Notes: generated by a model from the sequence alone, not told the origin. A DNA stretch of 64,000 bases from Breviolum minutum Mf 1.05b.01 (GCA_000507305.1 DF239020.1:469107-533106); one strand, 5' to 3'. Shown: positions 12,833-25,606, numbered from the stretch's first letter. Numbers and translations: made by a program.

Positions 12833-13129
12833 GGCATGATTTTTTCCCTTTCTGGCACTCACTGCAGCTGGGCCACTAATCAACTCATGTCTCAGCTGCG
12901 GATCATCAGTCTCCTAACGGGTGAAAAAACCACCCATCGCAATTCGCAAATTCAAGACACAAGCTACAGATTCTGTCACCTCAAAATTCTACCACCAAAA
13001 AAAAAACATAGAAGTCAAAAATCCAGCCCAACAAGAAGACCGGAGCACAAAGTTCCAGTCAAAAATCCAGACCATCAGTTTTTTGTTGTTTGATGTTTCT
13101 TGGATAAGTGTCACTACTATTAGACTTCA

Positions 13130-13800
13130 GGTAGCATACCAGCAATGGATGTAGTTCCCCGCCTCTGGGATCAAGCCATGCCTCCCACAATGGGCATGAG
13201 TCACCTGGGGGTCGCCGAAATCGCCAAAGGTCGGATATCTGGAAGAAAAGACCATGGAAAAAGGAAGAAATTTTAGCACAAAATGTGTTATGTTTGAAAA
13301 TAATAGATACTTCTTGTATTGAATCTATTGAGTTTTAGTTTCGTTTTTCAAAAATCCGTGGTTTTTTTGTATTTCTTTATCGATCCATGATTAAGAGGTG
13401 AGCCGGGAACAAATCTTGCTTCACCGATTTGATCGGGTTCACTTCGTGAATGAAACTGGCTATCATGGCATCACTGGGTGTGCCAAACCAGGACGGTATT
13501 GGGCTCTTTGAAGATCTGGCAATCACCGCAATGATGCAAGTCGCATGTTGAAAATAGATACCTTTCAATTCACCATGCAACGAATATCCTCATACAACAT
13601 GTTATACGGAAACACTAGAAGTCAAGTAAAAATACGTATGATCTTAAACATACATGGGTTTCACACCATCCATGTTTCACGGACTGCGAGACATTCTCCA
13701 ACTCTCACAGCATCTCCCATCGACGTTATGTGGTGCCTCAGGCCAAATTACCTCCTGCATCCAGGAGATCAACTCACTGCATTTCCCCAAGCAGATTTCT
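13130..13800 (-). CDS. Possible unassigned exons
   Basis: Three minus-strand stretches could be exons: about 13800-13690 (EICLGKCSELISWMQEVIW), about 13540-13380 (SKSPIPSWFGTPSDAMIASF, ending MDR and stop) and about 13240-13140 (RYPTFGDFGDPQVTHAHC), the last preceded by a TTCTTCCAG acceptor. They may or may not belong together. No family is recognised. Confidence 0.25.
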
Positions 13801-13913
13801 TTGAAGGCCATAAACTTCAACAATAACAAAAATAAACAGCATAAATTTGATAATCATTAATATCCACCACAACATAACAATAAGAAATGATACATAATGC
13901 AGGAATGAAAATC

Positions 13914-13931
13914 CGCCGACCCGGGTCGGCG
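13914..13931. repeat. 18-bp perfect palindrome
   Basis: CGCCGACCCGGGTCGGCG is its own reverse complement. A partial copy (ACCCGGGTCGGCGG, 14552-14565) lies on the other side of the repeat-gap block, so the two may mark the ends of one inserted unit. Confidence 0.7.
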
Positions 13932-13984
13932 TGTACAGCTTCTTTTCTTATGTAGCATCCAAAATTTTGTCACAAGGTGCCCAT

Positions 13985-14120
13985 CCAAAATCCCCAGTCC
14001 AAAGTCCAAAATCCAAGATCCCCAAAATCCAAAATCCAAAATCCAAAATCCCCAAAATCCAAAATCCAAAATCCAAAATCCCCAAAATCCAAAATCCAAA
14101 ATCCAAAATCCCCAAAATCC
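13985..14120. repeat. Tandem repeat (AAAATCC/CCCCAAAATCC)
   Basis: Short AAAATCC units alternate with CCCCAAAATCC spacers in a higher-order period of about 31 bp. The array runs directly into the assembly gap, so its true length is unknown. Confidence 0.9.
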
Positions 14121-14442
14121 NNNNNNNNNNNNNNNNNNNNNNNNNNNNNNNNNNNNNNNNNNNNNNNNNNNNNNNNNNNNNNNNNNNNNNNNNNNNNNNN
14201 NNNNNNNNNNNNNNNNNNNNNNNNNNNNNNNNNNNNNNNNNNNNNNNNNNNNNNNNNNNNNNNNNNNNNNNNNNNNNNNNNNNNNNNNNNNNNNNNNNNN
14301 NNNNNNNNNNNNNNNNNNNNNNNNNNNNNNNNNNNNNNNNNNNNNNNNNNNNNNNNNNNNNNNNNNNNNNNNNNNNNNNNNNNNNNNNNNNNNNNNNNNN
14401 NNNNNNNNNNNNNNNNNNNNNNNNNNNNNNNNNNNNNNNNNN
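14121..14442. other. Assembly gap (322 N)
   Basis: Unknown bases. The gap starts inside one tandem repeat, and a different direct repeat (GACTTCCAACCCAGAGG, twice, at 14443 and 14491) begins immediately after it. Confidence 0.99.
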
Positions 14443-14819
14443 GACTTCCAACCCAGAGGTCAGAACTTTACAAAATCACAGAAAAACCCAGACTTCCAAC
14501 CCAGAGGCAACTTCATTGCTATGAACTTTTTGGCGCAAATTAATGTGGATTACCCGGGTCGGCGGCCACAGGCGCCAGCCTGTTTTAAATAAGACTAGTC
14601 ATATGTAATTATGCAAACATCATCAAACCAACACATGTCACACATGTGCAATTTTTGTGCTCCACCAGCTGCAGTGACAGTCCTCCATGGCAGAGTTGTC
14701 CACCCCTGATGGCAAAAAATGAAGCTGGCAGAAGTTTGGTAGGTTACAGCCCCCTTAAAACCAAACTCCCAATAATCGTTATTGAATGCCCCAAAAGCGG
14801 GCTCTCAGGAAAAAAAAAC

Positions 14820-15023
14820 ACTAATTATTGCAGTTTCCTTCTCAAACCAACTGATCACCATGTCCTTTTCCCACCTTTCATACCACATTTTCGTCAGCTC
14901 CTCTAACCCTCTCCGCCCACCTTCGGGTGCTAAGAAGGATTCCGCCACGAAGTTCCATTCTTTGCTCAAACCACGCGACGCCGCAAAGTCAAAGAGAAAA
15001 GAGATGTCAGCCTCCGGGTGCTT
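14820..15023 (-). CDS. Exon of an unrecognised gene
   Basis: A minus-strand frame of more than 60 residues with ordinary composition: it starts KHPEADISFLFDFAASRG, continues SKEWNFVAESFLAPEGG, and then LEELTKMWYERWEKDM. A CCTAAG acceptor lies just before it. The Trp- and charge-rich sequence looks like a soluble protein. I do not recognise the family, and no neighbouring exon could be linked with confidence. Confidence 0.5.
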
Positions 15024-15423
15024 AGGGGTGCTGGAAGAGGCACATCATATGGTCAAAAGCAGCATCAAAAAAAACTGTGGAAAGCAAAACCTGGACCATC
15101 TGGATGCCAGAGAAGAATGTTTCGACCCACTTTCTGGAGCTTCTGAGGTTTCTGTACTGCAACACTGCAACACCTCATGTTTTCCCCTTCCCTTGCATTG
15201 CACCTCCTTCATCTCCCAGCCATGCTTGTGCCTGGTGTGCCAGCTTTCCCAAAGGAACAAAAACTCAGACATCCATAGATATCTCTTGAAAAAGAGGAAT
15301 GATTCGACTCGAAACATAGAAAATTGCCCAAACAAAATGCTAGGAATCAATTTGAATCTAAACAAAAACACAGATGTTCCAGCTCCTGGGCCCTCCCCAC
15401 AGCAACAGGGCCGCATCCCAGGC

Positions 15424-16110
15424 TGATCGATCGATACAGCGATAGAAGGGACTTAACCTCGTTGTATCGAACGGATGGTGTTTTGGAAGGTAAAGGGCTG
15501 TAGGCTGTGTTTTGTTTCTGAGACGTTTGAAAATGTTAACCCTGAGATATTTTCTGAAATACTGTATACTTTGGATGTTTTGATAAGTCCAAACTGGTCG
15601 AATTTTCAAAAGACTTCACCAACCTTCAGAAACTTTGACATAAAGAGGGGGAATTCCCTTTTATGAACTAGTTTTGATCTTTATATCTCGCTGGCAAAAT
15701 GGACAGAAACTCCATGGCGCTGAGTCATCATCCCCTTGGGCCAAACTCCAGGGACCCGAACTCTCCAGAGAAGGCACTGCGATCTGAGACCTTCGGGTGG
15801 TTTTTTTCCCAGAAATGGTGCTGGGAGATGTCAAAAACACCCTGGGAGATGTGAAATGGAAATATCCTCGAAACCTTTGATCCCCACCATTCTCAGAATC
15901 TGCATAAATATCAACACTTCTGATAGTTCCAAAGAAACCTTAAATTTGAAAATTCCCAATAAAAAACAGTTGTTTCATTATATGATTTATGCCTGTGAAA
16001 ACCCCAGCAGATGCCAAACGGCAACCGCTGGTCGCCCTACGCTACGCCCCACCTGCAACATCAACTTCACACACTCCGGGTTTCGAGAGTCGATGGCCTC
16101 AGATGAAGCT
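15424..16110. other. Nothing recognised
   Basis: No motif-bearing frame on either strand and no clear repeat. Probably intronic or intergenic. Confidence 0.3.
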
Positions 16111-16124
16111 GGTTGTGCCACACC

Positions 16125-16221
16125 GCACCCCAAAACAGGGGTACCCCAAAATGGATGGTTTATAATGGAAAACTCTATTAAAATGGATGATTTGGGGGTA
16201 CCACTATTTTCGGAAACATCC
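16125..16221 (+). mobile_element. TIR-B element, copy 1
   Basis: Nearly identical over about 85 bp to 29865-29946: GGTACCCCAAAATGGATGG, then GATGATTTGGGGGTACCACT and ATTTTCGGAAACATCC. The left terminal inverted repeat has decayed here. Confidence 0.7.
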
Positions 16222-16495
16222 ATATTGCTAGTGCCCTTTAAAAAAAAAAACGTCAAGCCACACATAACTTAATATCTTTCGATTCTTAAAGAACACAAGT
16301 TGGACATGGAGTATATCTGTTATATCTTGCGATTCAATGTGGGAAAAGTCATGATCAGTGTCCAAAAACTTGGGTTCCACGACATAATGCAAAGGCATGA
16401 ATCCATAGTCATCTTGTAGACCTCCAACGTCCGAGGTCGTCTTAGGCAGTAAGTTCAGATCAAGGTATAAAAGCATCAAGCAACTTGGTGACCTA

Positions 16496-16585
16496 ATGCA
16501 CCACCTGGGATGGAGAAAACCCTGCAAATTAATGGGACATACTACCAACCTCAACTGGTGAATCCCGGATTTCTTCCATCAACAC
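16496..16585 (+). mobile_element. TIR-A element, copy 2 (5' end eroded)
   Basis: Shares CACCTGGGATGGAGAAAACC, CTACCAACCTCAACTGGTGA and ATCCCGGATTTCTTCCATCA with the other TIR-A copies. The left inverted repeat is not recognisable. Confidence 0.65.
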
Positions 16586-17179
16586 TGTCAATGGCACAGC
16601 AGCTGCACCTGGGTCTGCATTGTGGCCCAGTAACCTCAAGGATGGAGAGAAATATCTCGGTTGCATCTTTGTTTTTACTGACACGACAAAATGTGATTGA
16701 ATTGATATCCATACGCATCTTGTGAAGCAAAAATCAAATGTTCTTTTGTAAATTCTATGAAGTGCTTTTTTGTTGATAGATCTCACATCACTTAATTTTT
16801 GTTAGAGCAAAATTGGAAAAAAGTGCCACAAACAAGTTCACCGTGCTAGCTCTTAACATAGGTCTCCCAGCAATTCGACTGCTGGCACGCTGCCAAAGGC
16901 GCAGGCCTCGGAAAATGGACCGCGAAAAAGTTGGCAAGGCCATGGGGATGTCCCCAAAAAACTGGTGGTCCCTGTTTTTTCTTACTTGGAGTGCGGATGT
17001 TTGAAGGGTTGGGTGCATTTGTTGATGACATTTCTACTTTGAACCTCCAAAATCGAAGGTTAAATGCATGGAAGTGAGATGTTGAAAGTCTCTAAGGGAT
17101 AGGAATATGAGTTGAACTTTATGACACTTGAATGAAAATGACATCAATGCAACCTCTAAGCATTAAACTTACCCTTCAC

Positions 17180-18290
17180 CTTTCACAGCAAATACTTTTT
17201 CAGCATCTCTGCAAAATCTGGGATCCCCCAGGCTACATGCAAACCACTTCGGCCACTGTTATCCACCTGCGCTCCACGAGTTTTTTCTCCAAACCCTCAA
17301 GATTCCCATCACCAGCCACTGGTCAAAGGTGGTTGCCACCCTGCCTGGGGAACCAAGTTGACCGGCTGATCTAACAAGAGCCTCAGCCGTTGGGGAGTTT
17401 CCAGTTTTTGCCGGAAGCTGATTCGGTGGCGAGAAACCAGGTGTTATGCCAAGGTACTGCAAGCATTCCAAGGACTGATGGGCCTGACATGTCCACAACT
17501 CCAAGGATAACCACGAACTTCCACTAGAAAATGGTGGGAAAAATGTGTTGATTTCCCCCAGCAACCTTCCTGAAATCACTTCTTTGCTAAGCAACTCCCT
17601 TGCCCATGGAATAAATTCCTGAGATGTCAATTCAATGTTAAGGATCTTATCTTGTCAGGTCCCATCAATGCAAACAAACACATCGCCCCTTAAAAATGAA
17701 GTGGCGACAGGTTGGGGGTATTAGCATCCTCCCCGTGCCACTCTTCCCGAAAAACGGGGAGGGAGGTCACGTCCAGCCTTGGTCTTGTGACACGCTCCAG
17801 ACAATGCCAAGTGAATGCAGGGAATGCGATCCTGTAACAACTCACATCTAACCCTTACTGAGCAAATGAGATTGATGGGGGCAAAACGGGCGACTGGGTT
17901 GTCCAACCAAGACTTGCGAAACTGTGAAATGGTTTGTCAAAAGAAGTTAGGTCAAAGAAAAAGTTAAACGTGTCTTGAAAACTGTCCCCAGGTCCTTGTC
18001 CGATTCACCACTCGCCTGCGGCTGTTCCATCAATTCTTGTGAATGCAGGTGGATTCAAAAAAAGACTGTTTGTGAAATCCAACCTTAAACTTCAGTCTTC
18101 ACCCCGGCCCGAAAACTTGTAAGTTTGATTTGGCCTCCCATTCCTCCAATTGGTTTCATCGGTTTCGTTGAAGGTTTCAAGATGGAAAACATGTCGGTTG
18201 CCTCAAACGGACTGGTCAAGACATCCATGACCTCATCTTGCTCCTGGTGGTTTGCCCAAAAAATCATCTCACCCGTTGATGGCCGTGGTG
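17180..18290 (-). CDS. Unrecognised gene, possible ankyrin-type exons at its 3' side
   Basis: Several minus-strand stretches look coding: about 18288-18120 (MIFWANHQEQDEVMDVLTSP), about 18040-17985 (ELMEQPQASGESDKDLGTVF), about 17900-17721 (RFAPINLICSVRVRCELLQD), about 17630-17400 (TSQEFIPWARELLSKEVISG) and about 17290-17190 (AQVDNSGRSGLHVAWGIPDF). The last resembles an ankyrin repeat (D-N-x-G-x-S-G-L-H-x-A), with a second such piece before it (LRLLLDQPVNLVPQAGWQPP). Exon linkage and function are uncertain. Confidence 0.35.
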
Positions 18291-18786
18291 ATTTTATTCA
18301 AATAAACCATAAAGCAAAGAGATCTCACTGGTATTTATATTGATAAGTTTCATCTCATTTCATTCACCAAGTGTTATATGTACAGTAGATCTCGTAGGTC
18401 TTTTCTTTGAATCCCCTAAACAACCAAGTCAATCCTGGAAAAGACAACAACAAAAAAACTTCGCAACAACAATCGAGGATCATGGCAAAGGTCCTGCAAC
18501 GAGAGAATTGCCCTGACAATATCTGGACCTCGGTTGTGGGAAGTTTGAATAAAACTCTTCCCCCCCCCCAAAAAAAGAAGACAAACTGAAGTCAAGTTAG
18601 AAATCTTTAGCTACAATATTTCTCCCCAAACCTACCTTTTCTTTTCTGGGAAATCTTGAACGCACCGGTCTCCCCCATGACACAGCCATCGCTGGGTGGT
18701 CAGGCGATGTCGCATCAGAGCCATATGAAGCATATTCCGACCCAACCTCGGGGGTCAGCAGCTCCAAAAAACGATGCCAGGATATA

Positions 18787-18900
18787 CTGTTGATGGTTCA
18801 GAAATCAACAAAAACACCACCTGGGATGTATAGAACCCTGTAAATAATGGAATATCTTAGATACCTATCAACTGGTTAGCCGGATTTTTTGCATCAGCAG
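18787..18900 (+). mobile_element. TIR-A element, copy 3
   Basis: 114 bp from CTGTTGATGGTTCAGAAATC to GGATTTTTTGCATCAGCAG, flanked by TA on both sides (TA|CTG ... CAG|TA). The core CACCTGGGATGTATAGAACC is shared with the other copies. The flanking TA suggests a TA target-site duplication. Confidence 0.75.
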
Positions 18901-18904
18901 TAGT

Positions 18905-20950
18905 TTGTTGTTTAATAATTTCAAGAGATGTTTTTCTTCTAATAGGCTTTGACAAGAAGAAAGATTATCTGGCATCTTTCCATGACTCTTTGCCAACTAA
19001 AAAAGATATCTAAGCAATGAAAAAGAGAAAATGTAGATCTAAATTTCCAAAAGAGCGGATGTCCAGCCATCTACTTGTTTGGGACTATTCCATGCGCTGG
19101 TTAGATAACTGGTTGAAAGATTACATCTTTTCCCAAGCTTCAAAGTTTATCATCTGCAGGAAAACATACCACCACCCTATCGACATCTCTTGGTCATCCA
19201 CTTGTCCAGTTCTCTGAGTTGGTGCGACCTCAATTGAGGCGCACAGCTGCAATGAAATTTTCGCAGCAACCAAGTCTTTCAAAGCATCCCATTTTCAGGT
19301 TCGAAAATCTTAGGTTTCAGGGAGGGTAGTTGAATCTGATAAAGGATCTGTGGAGTCATCCGAAAATCTCAGAGCTTTCCTTTTTTTGCTTGAAACACAT
19401 ATCTGTTGGGATCTTCACATGGTAACCAATTTCCAGCTTTACGGCTTCAACGAGAAAAGGTCATGCAGCACACTCTTTTTTTGGGGGGGCGATGCCCTGC
19501 ATAGTCCGCCTCGATTTGGCAAGATTCATGTCATTGGCTATTCCTGTACAAGACTGAGAAAGGCCTATTGAATCATCACCAAAAAAAGCTTGGGTTGAAT
19601 ATATATCTGAAGAAACACTCAAATATCAGATGTGTTTTTTTGGTTGAGACCTCTTTCGGACGCGAAAATGTCAATGTAACCAACTTCAAAACGTTGGAAT
19701 TCATGGACATTAGAAGCTTTGTACAACACCAGCGCCAATCTTTGCAGCGCTCCTGCTCACTGGCCATAGTATCATGGATCGCAGAACAGAACTTGGAATA
19801 AAAGGAGGAGATATTGAGGTGTTTATTGTTGAGTTATGTCCTTTTCCTTTGGTCAAGTCACTTTGGCCCCAAGTGTTCCAAGAAACGAAAACGAGACAGC
19901 TTTTGTCCATGGGCACAAGAAAATAGAAGATTAGAAACCTGACTTCAAATTTTGGGCTGCAATTCTCTCTATCGAGTGGTTGGCCCTGGATCTAAAGAAC
20001 ACCAAGAAGCCACACATGCAATCCATCTGTTTTCACATGCAACTTGCATCGATTAAGCACTTCTAATGGCTGAACGACTTTGGTTCACAAGCCATCAAGG
20101 CAAGCTTCCATGAGTTTCAAGTCTTTCAGGACCTCAACGGCAGCTGTGAATTTGGAAGGTTTAATAAAGGGAATGATCATTACACCATCTATCCGACTTG
20201 CCCCTATAGTGTTTCATTGATATTATCACAATGTCGCCATCATCTTCACCAAACTACTAGTTGGTTGAGTTCACAGCAGCAGCAAACCTTTTCTCAGGGT
20301 GCCTTCCAAAAAACTGGATCTTCAACAAGAGATTGACTACTTTAAATCCCTCAACTTTTGATCAAATCCCCCCCCCAAACCTCCTGCATGAATTTTCCCT
20401 AGCATTTTTTTTGACTAACGACCCAATGCCCAAAAATCAAAGCATCATCCCACCACTACCGGATCTCGGATAATCAAGTCCAAGCACTCGTTGTCGAACA
20501 CGACCATGAAGCTGAGAAAGTCCACTGTCAGACTCAGCAATACGAGGTACATAAATCTGAAAGATTGGGTTTTTGCTCGGTGTTTTGTTCACCGAGCAAT
20601 GGAGTAACGGCAGGAACTTTGTGCCTATTAACATTCAACAAAAAGACATGAAAGTGGAAATGGTTCTCCAAGAGATGTAAACAAGGTTTCCAGGTTTTAA
20701 AAAAAGAAGGTTGCCCAGCAAACAATCTTGTCATCACTGGAGATGCCATCATCATGATCCCCAACCACCACCCTGCGTGCGTTCACAGCCCAGCAACGGT
20801 TTCAGAGATGCTGCGTTTGTATGGTCCTGGTTGCTTGGGGTTTCGGTGAAACAGGGCAGTTTTACATTAAAACTCCAATGACCAAGAACTTTGGAAGAAG
20901 GTTTCTACCATTTTTCATGAAAAAAGCTCCCAGAAATCAAAGTTTCATCT
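18905..20950. other. No confident gene
   Basis: Only short uncertain minus-strand frames are seen (for example near 19.7 kb and 20.5 kb). There is no family motif and no obvious repeat. It may be introns of the BTB-type gene or intergenic sequence. Confidence 0.3.
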
Positions 20951-20964
20951 CAATTTTACCGAAT

Positions 20965-22440
20965 GACGCAAGGAGCGCACCGTTGCAGACACATTCTCCG
21001 GCGACAGATTCCTCAATGTCACACCAAAAAGAGGCGGCGGGGTCTTCAGTTTATTGGACTTGAGCAAGTGTCTGGTATCAACCTGTTTGATAATGAGATT
21101 CTTATAATTTCTAGCGACTCGAAGTAGTACAAAGTGTGCTTTAGATCAAGCAACCAACCCTTCGACTAAGTTGAATGGCAATGTGATGACTTTCAAAGCC
21201 CAGTTTCTTCAAGATTTTGCTGCTGACAGGCTGCATCATTCCTGAAAGGGTGGCTATGTCAACAACAACCCCAACATCTCCCACGGCATACTGCACTCGA
21301 ACCTCTTTTTCTTCAAATCAAACATGGCTTATCATGTCATCACAGATCTTTTCAAGTATCCCAACCAACCTTCAAACATCTCAATCTCCTTATATACCTC
21401 TTCCCCAAAATTTTCGTGCCCGCCTGTAATGTCGTACTTGTGTGCAAATCCCAAAGACTCAATATCCACATCATCTGCAACTTCACCTCACCAAATCCCA
21501 ATGGTATTGAAAACTCACTGGGTTGGTGTTTTTGATGCTTTTAGTCTACCAAATTCTTTGGAAAAGCCGAGCATTTTTGAGTGGCAAGAAAAACTGGAAA
21601 ACTTGACATTTTTTGATTCAAAGATGCTTAGATCATAATCTTTGATCACTGAATCACTTCTTTCACTCGCGATTCAACGTGGTTCCAGTCGCTCCATCTC
21701 AAACAACTCCCATCCCAAAAAACTCGGTAAACTCAAAGTTCCAAAAGAGCTTGAACACAACCATTTTCCCATGCGACAGAACCTGTATACATGAAGCGCA
21801 ATGCTTTTGCCACCACCTCAGGGGATACGTCCTCAGCTTTGACCAACGCTGAAGCGAAAAGTTGAGTAACTGTCTGATGATTTGTTTCATCCGAAGCCAA
21901 GATGGAATATACTGTCGATGGAAGAAATCCGGGATTCACCAGTTGACAGGTAGTTTCTCCCATTATTTACAAGGGTTTTATATATATCGCAGGTGGTTGT
22001 TTTTTGATTTCTTTCATCAACAGTATCATCCAATAAATTCTGGATGTCCTCATCTCTGAAACGTTTCCCCATCACCCCCATGGCTCAGACACCTCGATCA
22101 AGATGGTCCGCGTATGCGCTTCTTTCATGTCCTGGGGGGGTGTGCCAGCCATGGCGAATTGGCAAAGACATGGATCCAACGTTGCGGGGGTGGACCACCT
22201 TTGGACCCCCCCAAAAAAAAACATGCTATTGGGAAACAAATGGGGTCCAAATTACTAATTGATTATTGATGCTTAGAGTTTGGACATCCACAGTTTGATG
22301 CATGTCCAGATTAAGCCGCCAATCACCCCCACCATGTCCACCAAGCATCACTCTGCATCATCTTTGCAAAAACAGGTGAAGCAGAAGCTAAAATCAAACG
22401 GTGAGCTGGAAAACCTCGAGTCAAGCCACACCAACCCACC
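20965..22440 (-). CDS. BTB/POZ domain protein, multi-exon
   Basis: BTB domains mediate dimerisation and often link substrates to cullin-3 ubiquitin ligases. The exon around 22420-22340 gives FPAHRLILASASPVFAKMMQ, the classic start of a BTB core. About 21911-21725 gives KAEDVSPEVVAKALRFMYTG, the matching V-x-P-x-x-x-x-x-L-x-x-x-Y-T-G helix. Further exons are about 21495-21370 (VDIESLGFAHKYDITGGHE, the usual x-A-x-K-Y segment after BTB), about 21300-21175 (VGDVGVVVDIATLSGMMQPV) and about 21050-20965 (LKTPPPLFGVTLRNLSPENV). No Kelch, BACK or ankyrin region was identified after it. A TIR-A element abuts the KAEDVSPEVV exon. The start codon and last exon were not located. Confidence 0.65.
21912..22023 (-). 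mobile_element. TIR-A element, copy 4, abutting a BTB exon
   Basis: 112 bp, with TA on both outer sides. In the sense (minus) direction it runs CTGTTGATGAAAGAAATC ... GGATTTCTTCCATCGACAG; the core has AAATAATGGGAGAAACTACC and CAACTGGTGAATCCCGGAT. It ends in CAG directly before the exon that reads toward KAEDVSPEVV, so it may supply the 3' splice site. Confidence 0.75.
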
Positions 22441-23216
22441 AACCTCCCCGAAAAAAAACCTCGCCGGAGAATATCCCTTACAAAAAAAAGGACCCATCTG
22501 GATTTCCGTAGACTAGTAGAGAAGTCATGAAATTCTAAGTATCTGAAGGGAACTACATCCCAAACTATCCCAAACTCCAAAAAAAAAGGTCTGCACAACC
22601 ACTTAACTCAGAAGTCTCTGAATTGGTCATTGGTGTGAAGGACTTCCACCACTAGGATCTCAATATCATCACCAAAACTACAAAAAGATACAAGCAACCT
22701 GCAAATTCGTCCAGTCAGAGTCTCTTTTTTCTCACTTTGGTGACCTCTATTTTTTGTTTCAACCAAAAACTTGAGGTGCCAATCTTGGTGGCGTTCACCA
22801 AAGAGATTCCTTTGGGCCCAACCAGTTTCCAAGTAAAAAAAAAGACATCAAGGATGAAGAAGTAACTACAACTCCATCCATTCTCAAATCTTGCAGTTTC
22901 AACTGCTGTCATCACAGATACTCCAAGGACTGGCCCTTCTCACAAGAACTAATGGCAGCATTAAAGCTCACATCATCTGGCTCCAGCATCGATGTCATCA
23001 TCACCTGGCTTCTGTCACCGTGACACCCAAATCTACAGAATTTAAAAAACTAACCAACGTTTCAAGAGAAATTGATCAATCAAATAATTAAACTATAAAA
23101 AATCAAAGGTATCAACAATCAAATGATCTTTAAAAAGATACTTCTCCTTTCAACCAAAAAAAACAACTCCATCACACACACCCAACCGTCCCCCAAACTC
23201 CCATGTTTTTTTGATT

Positions 23217-24713
23217 TCAAAAAACCAACCCTTGAGGCGCCTCTAAGAGAGCCAAAGCCTGTAACCACTTTCCCGCTTTTTCGCAGGCACTGATGGTAGC
23301 ATTAAAGGTAATGACGTTGGCCTCCACCGTTTCCTCCATCATAAGCTCTAAAAATCCAAGTGCACGTAACCATTCACCAGCCTTCTCACAAGCACTGATG
23401 GTTGCACTGAAACTAATAACATTCGATTCAATGTTGGCCATGGGCATAGCCTCAAACAACACCAATGCGTGTTGCCATTGTTCTGCCTTTTCACAAGAAC
23501 TGAGGACAGCATTGTAGCTGATGACATTGAGCTCTATACTGTTGTTTAAAATGCACTCAAACAAGCTCAGTGCATGCTGCCATTGGCCAAGTTTCTCGCA
23601 AGAACTGATAATAGCACTGTAGCTGATAATATTAGGCTCACACCTCTTCTCTGGCATACTTTCAAATAGTCTGAGTGCTTGTTGCCATCTACTGCCCTTT
23701 TCAAAGGCACTTATGGTAGCATTAAAACTGATCACATTGGGATAAATCCTTGCTGCCCACATTCCCTGAAACAATCCTAGAGCTCGTTGCCATTGACCTC
23801 CCTTCTCACAGCAACTGGTGGCTGCATTGATGTTGATGATATCGAGCTGAATTTCCAAGTTGCTCATTGATTGTAAGATGTTCAACGCCGTTTCCCACTG
23901 ACCTTCCTTTTCGCAAGAACTGATCGCAGCACCACAACTCATCGTGTCACACTGTATATGGCCCTCTTGCATTCTGTCAAACAAGCTGATGGCACACTGC
24001 CACTGCCCGCACTTTGCACAGCTGGAGATTGCGGCGGTGAAACTGATAACATTCGGCCGCAATGTTTCCCTTGACATTCTCTCCAAAAAGCTCAACCCAT
24101 GTTGCCATTGCTGACCCTCTTCACAGGAAGCAATAGCTGAAGTGTAGGTGATAACTGTTGGCTGAATCTTCGAGGTACTCATTACTTCAAACAAACTCAA
24201 AGCTTCCTCCCAGTGGCCATTCTTGACGCAAGAACTCATTGCCGCACTGAAACTGATGATATTTGGTTCAAATTGTGCCCCAAGAATGGCCTCCAGCAAG
24301 CTGAGGGCTACTTGCCAATGACCGCCCTTTTCCATTGAAGTAATGACCGCGTTGTAGCTAACAAGATTGGGCTGTATCTTGGCAGCAGGCATTCCGTGAA
24401 ACAAACTCACTGCCCTTTGCCACTCTTGACCCTTGCTGCAAGCACTGATCGTAGCACTCCAGCTAAATACATCATGCTGCAGACGGGCGCATGGTATTTC
24501 ATCAAACAAGCTCAATGCTTCCAGCCATTTCCCTCCCTTCTCCAATGCACTAATGCCAGCATTAAAACTGATGACATTTCTTTGAATCCTGACCACCAGC
24601 ATCTCCTGGAAAAGGTGGATGGCCAGTTGCCACATTTGAAGTTTGGCATATTTTGAAATTCCAATTGTGTACTCCTTGACTGTCCACTTGCCATGCTTCA
24701 ATCGCGAGTCCAT
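23217..24713 (-). CDS. Pentatricopeptide repeat (PPR) protein, intronless
   Basis: PPR proteins bind single-stranded RNA, one base per motif, usually in organelles, where they act in RNA processing or editing. This ~498-residue ORF is almost entirely 35-residue P-type motifs: one N-terminal motif (KEYTIGISKYAKLQMWQLA), twelve exact 35-residue repeats of the type VISFNATISACEKAGKWLQA, and a truncated last one. The conserved C/S-EK-x-G-x-W-x-x-A-L core is clear in nearly all. There is no PPR-E, DYW or SMR domain. The start is taken as the Met before DSRLKHG, because an in-frame stop lies further upstream. No targeting peptide is evident. The 3' end (EAPQGLVF, stop) coincides with GGTTGG, a possible donor, so the protein could continue. 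Confidence 0.9.
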   Translation of the reverse strand: MDSRLKHGKWTVKEYTIGISKYAKLQMWQLAIHLFQEMLVVRIQRNVISFNAGISALEKGGKWLEALSLFDEIPCARLQHDVFSWSATISACSKGQEWQRAVSLFHGMPAAKIQPNLVSYNAVITSMEKGGHWQVALSLLEAILGAQFEPNIISFSAAMSSCVKNGHWEEALSLFEVMSTSKIQPTVITYTSAIASCEEGQQWQHGLSFLERMSRETLRPNVISFTAAISSCAKCGQWQCAISLFDRMQEGHIQCDTMSCGAAISSCEKEGQWETALNILQSMSNLEIQLDIININAATSCCEKGGQWQRALGLFQGMWAARIYPNVISFNATISAFEKGSRWQQALRLFESMPEKRCEPNIISYSAIISSCEKLGQWQHALSLFECILNNSIELNVISYNAVLSSCEKAEQWQHALVLFEAMPMANIESNVISFSATISACEKAGEWLRALGFLELMMEETVEANVITFNATISACEKAGKWLQALALLEAPQGLVF

Positions 24714-24959
24714 CACTGCAGGGTATCTGAACCTCCACCCTGCGAAGCATCTCAATCGTCACCCCCCACGGTGCTTCCATGGCATCCCCCGACCGGGCAA
24801 AGTTGCCACCGCTGCGCCGCGCGGGCTCTGCAGATTTCGTGTCTGGTAAACCAACGGTTTTGGAGACAAAGATCACCAAACGGCAATGCAGTAGATCAAC
24901 CCCCATGACCACATAGAAATAAAGAAAGATGCTTCTTCATCCTTTTACCGCAAATTCAT

Positions 24960-25606
24960 AGATTTTATTTCATTTTTGGTGGGTCTAAGGGATCCAAGAC
25001 TTTAATCTCTGCCGAGCATCTTTGATTGCCACATTTTATCTCCACATCCTGAGCACATGAAAATCCACATCCAAACGAGAAAGGCTCCATCAAACATGAA
25101 TATGATAAAGAATTGAGGTAGTAGCACTCCAACCATACAATGGGGTCTTTTCATCCTAACTTCTCTCATGTTACCTGGCGTATCTACATTTTTGTTTTCA
25201 GACATTCCACCCATGTCCGACAGAATTTCACAGTAAAGTCTCCGCGAAATCCGTATCTTTGTGCATAACCGCCACCAATCGTCGGAGATGTTGATCACGA
25301 TATACAGATTCCACCTTTGAAAATGATCTGCAGTCGCCAACCGGCTGGTGAGACTATCCAGTGTTGATGGATCATTGTTGCAGCATCCCAATTTTATTTG
25401 GGTTTCATGATTCACCATTGTTTGTCAGCTTTCATGAACCATTCTTTTTTGTTTTTAAAGCAGCCTAAAGGACCTTGCCTCACATCGATACTCCACGATG
25501 CCATTCCAACTGCGGCAAGGGCATCCAGAATAGTCACGATCCTGACATGAGGGAAGCTTTAAGAAGTGCTAGGGTTGCAAAGGGACGGGATAGCAACAAA
25601 CCAAGC